A stretch of 64,000 bases of DNA from Phormidesmis priestleyi Ana (lineage in GTDB: Bacteria > Cyanobacteriota > Cyanobacteriia > Phormidesmidales > Phormidesmidaceae), in assembly GCA_001314865.1 (NCBI GenBank), contig LJZR01000005.1:1-64000 (forward strand). The letters are read 5' to 3'. The notes under the pieces are model-generated. The model was given only the letters and a program-made list of their open reading frames with translations. It did not search any database and had not been told where the DNA came from. Shown one piece after another: positions 49,401 to 57,993 of the stretch (position 1 is the first letter of the stretch; each line of letters starts with the position of its first letter). A program made the translations under genes and the position numbers.

Positions 49401-51536
49401 CTTTCTAAATCTACTACGGCTAAATCAAGCGCTAAAGTTAAAGCTGCTGATATGGCAGATTGGTTCTATTTGCCTAGCTGGAAGCGATTACCGCTCACAG
49501 CGACAACTACGGCTATAACCACGGCTATAACCACGATGCAAAGCGATCGCACAGCTCACCATGGCTGGCTGGTTTTTGCCGATGAGAATCTTCGCTCGCA
49601 GCTTCAAGATCATTTCTCACAGGCTTTCTCACAGGCTTTCTCAAAAAAAGAAGCCGTTCCTACAATTCTTTGGGTGAGTCCTGCCGCAATCTTTTCTGAT
49701 ACGGATGAGCAATATACAATCCGGCCTCAAAGCCTCGCTGATTATGAACAGCTCATTGAGTCTTTGAGAGATCGTCAGCAGGTGCCGACACATATTATTT
49801 ATGGCTGGAGCGCTACGAATAATGTCTCATCAACAGGTCTTCCTAAAACGGATGATTTTCAATCCCTTTTGTATTTCACGCAGTCATGGGCCAAAACCAT
49901 AGATCTTGCTCAGTCTGTATCAACTATCAGCGTTATTACTACAGAGGTTCAAGAAGTTACTGGAGCCGACTTGCTCAACCCTAGTAAGGCTAAGCTTTTA
50001 GGGTTATCTCAGGTTATTGCACAGGAATATCCTGGGCTACCATGCCGCCTAATAGATATCGAGTTAGCTGCTAGTAAAGTCAAAATAGAGGCTTCAGCGA
50101 TCGCCAGCCTTTGCCGAGAGCTAACTACGCCCTATCGCCCATCGCAAAGACAGGTTGCTTATCGACAAGGCCACCGTTGGGTAAAGACTTACGAGGCTCT
50201 GCCTCTAGCTGCACAAACACCGGATATGCTTGAGCGCGATCGCACCTACCTGATTGCTGGAGACTTCATAGAAGGCTTAGGTAGGGTATATGCCCAGAGG
50301 CTCGTTAAAGAGCTGAACGCCAATTTGATTCTATTGGGCAGAGCAGACTTGCCACCAGCGATAGATTGGGAAAAGTGGCTACTCACGCATAGTCCCCATC
50401 ACGAGGTGAGTCAGCTGATTCGTCAGCTACAAACTTTGGGACAGGTGGGCGAACGGTTTCTTTGGTTTAGCGGTCATTTAGAAGATGCTGACTGGGTGGA
50501 TAGTTGTGTTCAGCAAGGGATTGAGAAATTTGGCAATATTAAGGGCGTGTTTCATGCAGGAGTAATGGGCGATCGCGCCAGCTGCCCAATTTTTCAGTTA
50601 AGTAAGGATGAATGCGATCGCATTTGGGCTCCCAAAGTACAGGGCATTCAATCTCTACAAAAGGTGCTGGCTCAGCATCCAGTTGACTTTTACCTCATCC
50701 AATCTTCTCTTTCTTCTATTGTTGGGGGGGTAGGGTTTGGTGCTTATGCGGCGGCCAATACCTATTTAGATACGTTGGCAGCTCAACAAACCAACTTTAA
50801 AACTCGTTGGCTGAGCCTCAATTGGGACGCCTGCCACTTGGCCGAAAATCTTTCTGAACGGGCCTCTGAACGGATCTCTGAACAGACCTCTGAGCTGATG
50901 GCTTTGTCTCTTTCTGCCGATGATGTGTGGCACACGACCCAGAGGGCATTAGCCCAGGTAGGGATTTCTCAGCTCATTATTTCACCCCGCAGCTTGCAAG
51001 CTAGATTAGAAGACGCTTTCACAGCTTCAACCCGTTTCTCAGATTTGGTCTCAAATGCTGATATGAAGCCATATGAAGTTCCCAACCGGGAAAACGAAGA
51101 ATCTACAGCGCACATTCGTTCAGCCCTAAACACGGCCTATGTTGCCCCTCGTAACGCGATTGAAAAACGAGTCTCCCAGGCTATGGGAGACTTACTTGGC
51201 ATCGCCTCGGTAGGTATCTACGACAATTTCTTTGAGCTAGGCGGTCATTCACTGCTAGCTATTCAGGCTGTTACTCAGCTACGAAAAGAGTTCAATGTCG
51301 ATTTACCGATGAGAGCGTTTTTGTTTGAATCGCCCACGGTCGCAGGCATTGCTCAAGTCATTCAGGAAAATATTGCTCACAATGGCATTCACAATGGCAT
51401 TCACAATGGCGTTCATAATGGCATTCATAATGGCGTTCAACAGGAGCCTGTTACTCTCTCGGCCCAGACGCAGTCAACGCTAGAAAACTTACTAGACCAA
51501 ATTGAATCCATGACACCTGAGGAGGTAGAAAAATGA
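46488..51536 (+). CDS. Type I PKS, KS-AT-KR-carrier (PKS/NRPS transition module)
   Basis: 1682 aa: KS GIQTGCSTSLVAIHTACQSL, VEGHGTGTPLGDPIE; AT FMFSGQGSQHRDMARGLYETEP, GHSIGEYVAAC, HAFHS; KR region YLIAGDFIEGLGRVYAQRL ... IQSSLSSIVGGVGFGAYAAANTYLDTLA; carrier FFELGGHSLLAIQAV. Confidence 0.92.
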   Translation: MSEVPQNSANLTAQQTSERVFKALREARSQLEAIEQARNEQIAIIGMAGRFPGADNLEEFWTLLDQGKSGIRMLSDEELLAAGVPETTFTQSNYVRAYASFSDPTAFDAQFFGYSPREAALIDPQHRVFLECAWSALEDAGYDSHQYEGTIGVYGGAALNSYLINLYADPSVRASLDPVQAVVNNVLGLMPTRVSYHLDLKGPSCGIQTGCSTSLVAIHTACQSLLNRDCDIALAGGVTISSALPCGYTYQDESIASPDGRCYAFDKKGQGTVFGNGVGIVVLKRLQAALSEGDHIYAVIKGSAINNDGADKVGLIAPSISGQARVIQSALEKAGIDPSTLSYVEGHGTGTPLGDPIEVAALTTAFKSQASKTTSQKTTAQKTTAQKGTEKNIAKATDLQTCRIGSVKTNLGHLDAAAGAAGLIKTALALKHKVLPASLNYTQPNPKIDFKTGPFVVNQQRTEWANQTHNSASRHTGHLPHLPRRAGVSSFGMGGTNAHAILEEAPERCGSPDSRPWQLLMLSAKTPTALVASTQNLITYLKQHLDQPLADIAYTLQIGRRPWPYRRFCLCQTVEDALSQLSQQQKDSVQDIASTSTAEKSIVFMFSGQGSQHRDMARGLYETEPTFQKAIDQCADILQEQGIDLQKILYLAGEADEPPNLRDTAQAQIALFTVEYALAMLWMSWGVQPKALIGHSIGEYVAACIAGVFSLTDALYLVAQRGQLMQGCQPGSMLSVVAAAETIQTYLPANAEIAVINSSKNCVVSGPTPVIESLQKQLEEKSISCRLLVTSHAFHSAMMEPALDDFSKAFQKVTLLTPQVNFISNVTGTWISDADATDPNYWVRHLRSTVRFSQGITEVFTLPNLILLEVGPSHTLTRLAQQQLSQHDLSHVQVIQSLPHPKEAKSDTATLMTTLGKLWLGGIPIDWAKFYAGRNRHRLSLPTYPFERKSYWVTLRAEQESGEAERTELENLSKSTTAKSSAKVKAADMADWFYLPSWKRLPLTATTTAITTAITTMQSDRTAHHGWLVFADENLRSQLQDHFSQAFSQAFSKKEAVPTILWVSPAAIFSDTDEQYTIRPQSLADYEQLIESLRDRQQVPTHIIYGWSATNNVSSTGLPKTDDFQSLLYFTQSWAKTIDLAQSVSTISVITTEVQEVTGADLLNPSKAKLLGLSQVIAQEYPGLPCRLIDIELAASKVKIEASAIASLCRELTTPYRPSQRQVAYRQGHRWVKTYEALPLAAQTPDMLERDRTYLIAGDFIEGLGRVYAQRLVKELNANLILLGRADLPPAIDWEKWLLTHSPHHEVSQLIRQLQTLGQVGERFLWFSGHLEDADWVDSCVQQGIEKFGNIKGVFHAGVMGDRASCPIFQLSKDECDRIWAPKVQGIQSLQKVLAQHPVDFYLIQSSLSSIVGGVGFGAYAAANTYLDTLAAQQTNFKTRWLSLNWDACHLAENLSERASERISEQTSELMALSLSADDVWHTTQRALAQVGISQLIISPRSLQARLEDAFTASTRFSDLVSNADMKPYEVPNRENEESTAHIRSALNTAYVAPRNAIEKRVSQAMGDLLGIASVGIYDNFFELGGHSLLAIQAVTQLRKEFNVDLPMRAFLFESPTVAGIAQVIQENIAHNGIHNGIHNGVHNGIHNGVQQEPVTLSAQTQSTLENLLDQIESMTPEEVEK
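51377..51439 (+). repeat. 12-bp-period tandem repeat (HNGI/HNGV x5) in the C-terminal linker of PKS3
   Basis: cacaatggcattcacaatggcattcacaatggcgttcataatggcattcataatggcgtt. Confidence 0.95.
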
Positions 51537-52630
51537 AATTCAGCCTATTTTACTTTGATGGTGATGGGTTAAACACACAGGCTAATCCTTACAAATTGCT
51601 TATAGAAAGCGCTAAATTTGCAGATGAAAATGGCTTTAGCGCTGTATGGACACCTGAGCGGCATTTTCATGCGTTTGGTGGGCTATATCCTAACCCCGCG
51701 ATGACTAGTGCAGCGCTAGCGATGGTTACCCACAATGTTCAACTCAGAGCCGGGAGCGTGGTGCTGCCGTTGCATCATCCGGTGCGAATCGCTGAAGATT
51801 GGGCAATGGTAGATAATCTTTCCAATGGTCGAGCCGCGATCGCCTTTGCCTCCGGTTGGACTATGGACGAATTTATTCTCTCTCGTGAGCCCCATGGCAG
51901 CCGAAAATCTGTGATGTGGAGAGGCATTGAGACTGTTCAAAAGCTGTGGCAGCAAGAGGCTGTAGATTTTGAAGATGCTACGGGAAGAACCGTCAGCACC
52001 CAGACTTTGCCTAAGCCTGTGCAGCCCAAACTACCGATATGGGTTACCTGTCAATCTATGGAAACCTTTATCGAAGCCGGTCGCCTTGGTCTCAATGTTT
52101 TGACCTCGTTGTTAGGAGAAACGCTATCGCAAGTGGAGCCTAAAATTGCAAGATATCGAGAGACCTTGAGTAAGCATGGCTATGATCCTCATTCTCGAAC
52201 AGTTTCGATGATGATGCATACTTTTTTAGGCGCAGATGTTGATCAAGTTAAAGAAGATATTCGTCAACCCTTTTGCGAGTACCTAAAAACGCACTATGGT
52301 CTGTTAGAAAATTTGGCCAAAGGCATGGGATTAAATGTAAGTTTGTCTGATTTCTCTGACGATGATCTAGATAGTTTGCTATTATTTGGTGTGGAAGGAT
52401 TTATAAAAGGGCGCTCTTTAATTGGGACGCCGGAGAGCTGTCGTACATTTGTTCAACAACTGAGTGACGCAGGCGTGAATGAAGTTGCCTGCCTCATAGA
52501 TTTTGTTCAAGATTTTGATGCCGTTATGGGATCACTGCCTTATTTGGCTCAGCTCAAGCAGCATTGCGATCAAGACAATGATCGTGCCATGCATATTGAA
52601 ATTCATCCTGCTCCAATTGGAACAGGGTAA
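51533..52630 (+). CDS. Luciferase-like (LLM class) flavin-dependent monooxygenase, MupA/Atu3640-like
   Basis: 365 aa: MKFSLFYFDGDGLNTQANPYKLLIESAKFADENGFSAVWTPERHFHAFGGLYPNPAMTSAALAMVTHNVQLRAGSVVLPLHHPVRIAEDWAMVDNLSNGRAAIAFASGW; translationally coupled to the PKS. Confidence 0.92.
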   Translation: MKFSLFYFDGDGLNTQANPYKLLIESAKFADENGFSAVWTPERHFHAFGGLYPNPAMTSAALAMVTHNVQLRAGSVVLPLHHPVRIAEDWAMVDNLSNGRAAIAFASGWTMDEFILSREPHGSRKSVMWRGIETVQKLWQQEAVDFEDATGRTVSTQTLPKPVQPKLPIWVTCQSMETFIEAGRLGLNVLTSLLGETLSQVEPKIARYRETLSKHGYDPHSRTVSMMMHTFLGADVDQVKEDIRQPFCEYLKTHYGLLENLAKGMGLNVSLSDFSDDDLDSLLLFGVEGFIKGRSLIGTPESCRTFVQQLSDAGVNEVACLIDFVQDFDAVMGSLPYLAQLKQHCDQDNDRAMHIEIHPAPIGTG

Positions 52631-52770
52631 GGTTAGCTTCTCACTCTCTTCAACCCCCGCGTTAAAGTTCAAATTAAAGTCAAAAATCTTCCGTCACTTA
52701 CAGGCAAAACACAGCTCAGTGCCACAGCCCAGGTCGAATAAGTGACCATTCCCTACTCAGAAGCATTCTC

Positions 52771-55700
52771 ATGGTCGATCATCCGCAAGCTCTCCAGTCC
52801 CTACGCCAGCGCATATTATCGCTGTCGCCTGAGCAGCGGCAGCTGTTTCGCCAGCAGTTGACAGCCAAAGGAATCTCTTGGGACCAAGTTTCTGACTCTG
52901 TTTTGCAAGAGACTGTAACGCCAGACTCAGCGCCAGACTCAAAGACAGACTCAGCGCCAGACTCAGCGCCAGATTCAACCCTAGTATTTACCCGTCCCCA
53001 AAAGCTGCCGCTTTCAGCCTCCCAAAAACATCTATGGGTATTCCATCAGCTATATCCAAATACGACTGCGTACCATATTTCACTTGCACTCACGATAAAA
53101 GGAGAGTTGGATATCAATGCTATGCGCCAGAGCTTGCAGGACATTGTTGACCGTCATGAATCGCTCCGAACTATATTTTTGAAGCGCGACTACCAGAATG
53201 ATAACCAGAGCGATAACCAGAAAGATAATCAGAAAAATAATCAGGACAGCCACCAGAGCGATAATCAACCCTACACGGAGGTTTTGCCAACTGTTCAGCT
53301 AGAGCTTCCGATTACGGATTTGCGGCAGGTCGAAAATTCAGTTAAGACCGTTACCGACTGGCAAGAAAAGCTCTCCCAAATGCCTTTTGATCTAGCACAA
53401 GGACCGCTTATTCGAGTGCGGCTATTGCAGCTAGAAAACAATCATTTTGAGTTTATTTTAATTTTGCATCATCTAATTTCAGATGGATGGTCGCGGGGCA
53501 TTTTACTCAAAGAGCTGTTTCTTAATTATCAACAACATACTCAACAACTTACCTCGCAACCTACCTCGCAACCTAACGCTCAATCCGCCATCCTACCGAA
53601 ATTAAAAATTCAATATCCTGACTACAGCGTTCAGCAGCAGCAGTGGCTAAAAAGCGATGAATGCGAACAGCAGCGAACTTACTGGAAACAGCAACTGGGC
53701 AATTTGCCTGAGCTAAACCTGCCGACTGATAGTGCTGATAGTTCTACAAATGTCAACTTCACCGGTAAAACCTGCACGCGCACGTTTTCAACAGAGCAAA
53801 CCCAGCTCATCAAGGCATTCGCAAAGCAATCAGGCGCGACTGTGTTTATGGTGTTGTTGGCTATTTTTAAACTGTTGCTTCATCGCTACAGCGGTCAGCG
53901 AGATCTCGCCGTCGGTGTTCCTATTGCGGGCCGGAATACACCAGCAGTTGAGCCGTTGATTGGCTTTTTTGTAAATACGCTGGTATTGCGATCGCACATT
54001 TCTCCGCATCAGTCCTTTGCCGATTGGCTACAACAAATCCAGGCCACTCTCGCCGATGCCCTACAGCATCAAGACATTCCGTTTTCTAACGTAGTTGAGG
54101 CGGTAGGTGCAGCGCGACTACCTGGAAAAAATCCGCTATTTCGGCTGATGTTTCAGGTGCAGAGTGACGGCTATCAGTTGCAAAATGCCGAACAGCTAGG
54201 GTTGGCGATGCCAGAATTAACGCTGACTCAGCGATGGATAGAACCTCATGAAACAAAATTTGACATGAGCTGGCATGTGATTGAGCGTGACGGTCGATTG
54301 TTGGTCGCTGTTGAGTATAAGACAGGGCTTTTTAAAGAAAGTCGCGTAGACCGTATGCTAGCGCATTTTGATTTGTTGACCCATGCTGTCGTTTTGGCGC
54401 CTAATCAGACAATCTCTCAGTTCTCTTTGCTTTCTGCTGAAGAGGAATCACTGATTTTGAACAATTGGAGTCAGGGCAGGGTTGTTGAGTCGCCGACTGT
54501 TTGTTTTCCTAGCCGGTTTGAACAACAGGTTGACCAAACCCCCGAGGCGATCGCTGTTGCCGACTACGCCCAGTCGGTTCAAAATAATCGTGTCAACATC
54601 ACCTATCGCCAGCTTAATCAGCGGGCGAATAAACTGGCTCACTGGCTTCGCAGTCAAGGGGTAGGCCCAGACATTTTAGTCGGGGTTTGCCTTGGCCCCG
54701 GCGTAGATTTGATGGTTGCGCTACTGGCCACGCTAAAAGCTGGCGGTGCCTACATTCCGCTAGACCCAACGCTGCCCTTTGAAAGGTTGCAATATATGGT
54801 GAGAGATGCCAAGCCTGCTATATTGATGGGGCATGACAACACCATAGTTGCTCGTTTGATACAACATCAAAATGCAAGAGAAAATGCAAGAGAAAATGCA
54901 ATGACTCTCTTTTGCATTGGACAAGACGAACAGCGTCTGATTAGCCAGCCTAGCCACAATTTAGCGGCGATCGCAAACTCTACAAATCTCGCTTATGTCA
55001 TTTACACCTCAGGTTCTACGGGTAAACCCAAAGGTACACAGCTCACCCACGGCGGACTGATAAACTACCTGGACTGGTGCTTAAAGGCCTATCCCGTCCA
55101 CGCGGGCTGCGGCGCACCGGTAGCGTCATCTATTGGGTTCGATGCAACTATCACCAGCCTATTTTCTCCTTTATTGGCGGGTAAGCAAGTTGTATTTGGG
55201 CTCGGAAATAGTAAAGACAGCGCTGAAATCGAAGCCCTCATTGCGGCCCTATCGGGTGGATTTAGCTTTATTAAGCTTACCCCGGCTCACTTGAGTGCCT
55301 TACGGCCCTTGGTTGCTAAGCAATATATGCAACAGGCTGATACTCAACAGATTGATACGCAACAGATTGATCGAGATCGCCTGCCCAAAGCCTTTATTAT
55401 CGGCGGAGAATCACTGCGATCGCAACATATTTCTTTTTGGAGAAAACACTATCCCGAAATTACATTAATCAACGAATATGGCCCAACAGAAGCTGTCGTT
55501 GGCTGCTGTGTTCACTGGGTAACGAATACAGATACAGATGAAGGAAATATTCCCATTGGTCGTCCTATTGATGGCACCCAGCTCTATATTCTTGACGAAC
55601 ACCAGCAGCCTGTGCCGGTAGGTGTGCCTGGAGAGCTGTATGTTGGCGGCGCAGGCGTCGCTCGGGGCTATTTAAACCAGCCCGCATTAACCACAGATCG

Positions 55701-57993
55701 ATTTATTACGCCGCCGCCTTTTTTGGCAAAATCTCTAGCCAAATATCTTTCTTTCCCCTCCGATATCTCTTCCTCGCGCCTTTACAAAACGGGCGATCTT
55801 GCTACTTACCTACCAAATGGTACTCTAAAATATCTGGGCCGCATTGACGATCAAATTAAGCTGCGAGGGTTTCGGATTGAACCCGGTGAGATTGAGGCGG
55901 CGCTGTGCCAATGCGAGCCAGTTGAGCAGGCGTTGGTCGTGTTATACGAAGATCAAAATAGACGTGAACTGGTGGCTTACCTAACGGCTGCTACCGAAGC
56001 GGGTCAAGAAGAAAACAAAGTGGTTCAGCTAGCAGACGAACTGCGAAAGCAGCTCAGACAATCGCTGCCGAGCTACATGGTGCCAGCGCATTTTGTTTGG
56101 CTAGAGGCTTTGCCACTGACCAGTCATGGAAAAATCGACCGTCAAGCGTTGCCATCACCCCCCACAGCAGTCAGCATTGCGCAGAGCAGTCAGCCGCGCG
56201 ATCGCAAAGAAGCCGTCCTAACAGAAATCTGGCAACAGATTTTAAACCGCAGTGAGGTAAGCATTTACGACAACTTCTTTGATCTAGGTGGTGATTCTAT
56301 CTCTGCCATGCAAATTGTTTCAAAGGCTCATCAGCACGGATTACACCTTACCCCCACGCAGCTTTTTCAATCCCAAACGATTGCCGAACAAGCAGTTGTT
56401 GCCACAGTACAGCCGTTGACTAAAGCGCTGACTACAACATTGGTAGGCTCGGTTCCACTGAGCCCCATTCAGCAGGCATTTTTTGAGCAGGCTCTGGCAA
56501 ATCCCCATCATTTCAATCAGGCCATTATGCTAACCGTAGAGCCAGATATACAATCTTCTGCGCTCAAAGCTGCACTCAACCAACTGGCTCAGCATCACGA
56601 CAGCTTACGACTACGATTTGAACAGAAGTCGGGTGTCTGGGAACAGCACTATAGTGAATCCGAAAGGGTTTCTGTTCCTTTAGACGAAGTTGATATAGTA
56701 TCTCAAGAATCATTTCAAGACTCATCTCAGGTTTCACTGACGCTAGAGAACGTCATGGCGAGTTTTCAAACCCGCCTGAACCTTTCTGAAGGGCCGCTCT
56801 TTAGGGGCATTTTAATCACGCTAAACTCAAACGGGACGTCGCGTAAACGTCTGTTGCTCATTGCTCATCATCTGGTGGTGGATGGCGTTTCTTGGCGTAT
56901 TTTACTGGCTGACTTAATAACTGGCTATCAGCAAGCCAGAAATGATCAAGCCATTACGCTGCCTGCTAAAACAACAACCTTTGGCCATTGGACAAGTCAT
57001 CTGCAAGATCTCGTCCAAAAAGGCACCTTTGAAGCTGAATATGCCTATTGGGCAGATGCCTGCCGTCCTACGTTGCCCTTGCCCATAGATGAACCAGATG
57101 CGCCGCTTAGCCGCTGCAGCGACGACAGCGACGACAACGACGACAGAAACTACAAAAATAGAGCTGCTCATATTCATGAAGCCGTCGTTAGCCTGGATGC
57201 TGAAACAACAGTTGTTCTGAAATCGCTGAAGCAGCCAGTGGAGATCATTTTACTCACCGCGCTAGCACAAACGCTCAGGCAGTGGAGTCATTGCGACAGC
57301 ATCACGCTAGATATGGAAGCCCACGGTCGTCGGGTTTGGAATGACAGCTTAGACTTATCGCGGACAGTAGGTTGGTTTACCGCGCTATATCCACTCAAAC
57401 TGTTGCTACCGTCGGGCGCTTTAAGCGAACAGCTTAATCGAGTTAAAGATCAGCTCAATCAGGTGCCCAATGGCGGTGTTGGGTATGGCGTGCTGCGCTC
57501 ACAACTCAGTCAGCTTAAAGATTCTAGCGCTGAGGCGCTTAATTCACCTGCGCAGGTGAGCTTTAATTACCTTGGGCAACTCAATATAGAGAATAATATA
57601 GAGAATATAGAACAATCCAGCATCCTCACAGGGATAGCGCCTGAACCTGTCACACACTTAAAAAGCCCAGATAGTCAACGTCGTCGATACCTGCTGGAAA
57701 TTGTGGCTCTGATACAGGCCGGTCAGCTACAGGCCGGTCAGCTACAGGCCGGTCAGCTACAGGCTGAGCAGCTACAGATTAGATGGCGCTATAGTCCAAA
57801 ACAATATCGGCAGATCACTATAGAACAGCTATCACAGCGTTTTTACACCAATCTCAAATCTTTACTGGCTGAAGCGACTCAGGCTCACGCCAATCGCGTT
57901 ATGCCCACTCACTTCACCGCGGCAGGAGTAGAGGCAGGCCAGCTGAACAAGCTGATAGGTAAGCTTCAAGCTAGAGGAGGTCAGTCATCATGA
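52771..57993 (+). CDS. NRPS, C-A-T-E; adenylation code suggests Asn, epimerised to D
   Basis: 1740 aa: C domain ILHHLISDGWSRGILLKEL; A domain YVIYTSGSTGKPKGTQLTHGG, NEYGPTEAVVGCCV, hand-extracted code D-A-T-K-I-G-E-V-G-(K); T domain DNFFDLGGDSISAMQIV; E domain LIAHHLVVDGVSWRILLADL, VGWFTALYPL, VSFNYLGQL. Confidence 0.92.
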   Translation: MVDHPQALQSLRQRILSLSPEQRQLFRQQLTAKGISWDQVSDSVLQETVTPDSAPDSKTDSAPDSAPDSTLVFTRPQKLPLSASQKHLWVFHQLYPNTTAYHISLALTIKGELDINAMRQSLQDIVDRHESLRTIFLKRDYQNDNQSDNQKDNQKNNQDSHQSDNQPYTEVLPTVQLELPITDLRQVENSVKTVTDWQEKLSQMPFDLAQGPLIRVRLLQLENNHFEFILILHHLISDGWSRGILLKELFLNYQQHTQQLTSQPTSQPNAQSAILPKLKIQYPDYSVQQQQWLKSDECEQQRTYWKQQLGNLPELNLPTDSADSSTNVNFTGKTCTRTFSTEQTQLIKAFAKQSGATVFMVLLAIFKLLLHRYSGQRDLAVGVPIAGRNTPAVEPLIGFFVNTLVLRSHISPHQSFADWLQQIQATLADALQHQDIPFSNVVEAVGAARLPGKNPLFRLMFQVQSDGYQLQNAEQLGLAMPELTLTQRWIEPHETKFDMSWHVIERDGRLLVAVEYKTGLFKESRVDRMLAHFDLLTHAVVLAPNQTISQFSLLSAEEESLILNNWSQGRVVESPTVCFPSRFEQQVDQTPEAIAVADYAQSVQNNRVNITYRQLNQRANKLAHWLRSQGVGPDILVGVCLGPGVDLMVALLATLKAGGAYIPLDPTLPFERLQYMVRDAKPAILMGHDNTIVARLIQHQNARENARENAMTLFCIGQDEQRLISQPSHNLAAIANSTNLAYVIYTSGSTGKPKGTQLTHGGLINYLDWCLKAYPVHAGCGAPVASSIGFDATITSLFSPLLAGKQVVFGLGNSKDSAEIEALIAALSGGFSFIKLTPAHLSALRPLVAKQYMQQADTQQIDTQQIDRDRLPKAFIIGGESLRSQHISFWRKHYPEITLINEYGPTEAVVGCCVHWVTNTDTDEGNIPIGRPIDGTQLYILDEHQQPVPVGVPGELYVGGAGVARGYLNQPALTTDRFITPPPFLAKSLAKYLSFPSDISSSRLYKTGDLATYLPNGTLKYLGRIDDQIKLRGFRIEPGEIEAALCQCEPVEQALVVLYEDQNRRELVAYLTAATEAGQEENKVVQLADELRKQLRQSLPSYMVPAHFVWLEALPLTSHGKIDRQALPSPPTAVSIAQSSQPRDRKEAVLTEIWQQILNRSEVSIYDNFFDLGGDSISAMQIVSKAHQHGLHLTPTQLFQSQTIAEQAVVATVQPLTKALTTTLVGSVPLSPIQQAFFEQALANPHHFNQAIMLTVEPDIQSSALKAALNQLAQHHDSLRLRFEQKSGVWEQHYSESERVSVPLDEVDIVSQESFQDSSQVSLTLENVMASFQTRLNLSEGPLFRGILITLNSNGTSRKRLLLIAHHLVVDGVSWRILLADLITGYQQARNDQAITLPAKTTTFGHWTSHLQDLVQKGTFEAEYAYWADACRPTLPLPIDEPDAPLSRCSDDSDDNDDRNYKNRAAHIHEAVVSLDAETTVVLKSLKQPVEIILLTALAQTLRQWSHCDSITLDMEAHGRRVWNDSLDLSRTVGWFTALYPLKLLLPSGALSEQLNRVKDQLNQVPNGGVGYGVLRSQLSQLKDSSAEALNSPAQVSFNYLGQLNIENNIENIEQSSILTGIAPEPVTHLKSPDSQRRRYLLEIVALIQAGQLQAGQLQAGQLQAEQLQIRWRYSPKQYRQITIEQLSQRFYTNLKSLLAEATQAHANRVMPTHFTAAGVEAGQLNKLIGKLQARGGQSS
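57714..57779 (+). repeat. 15-bp-period tandem repeat (QAGQL x3 plus variant) in the E domain of NRPS1
   Basis: caggccggtcagctacaggccggtcagctacaggccggtcagctacaggctgagcagcta. Confidence 0.95.
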
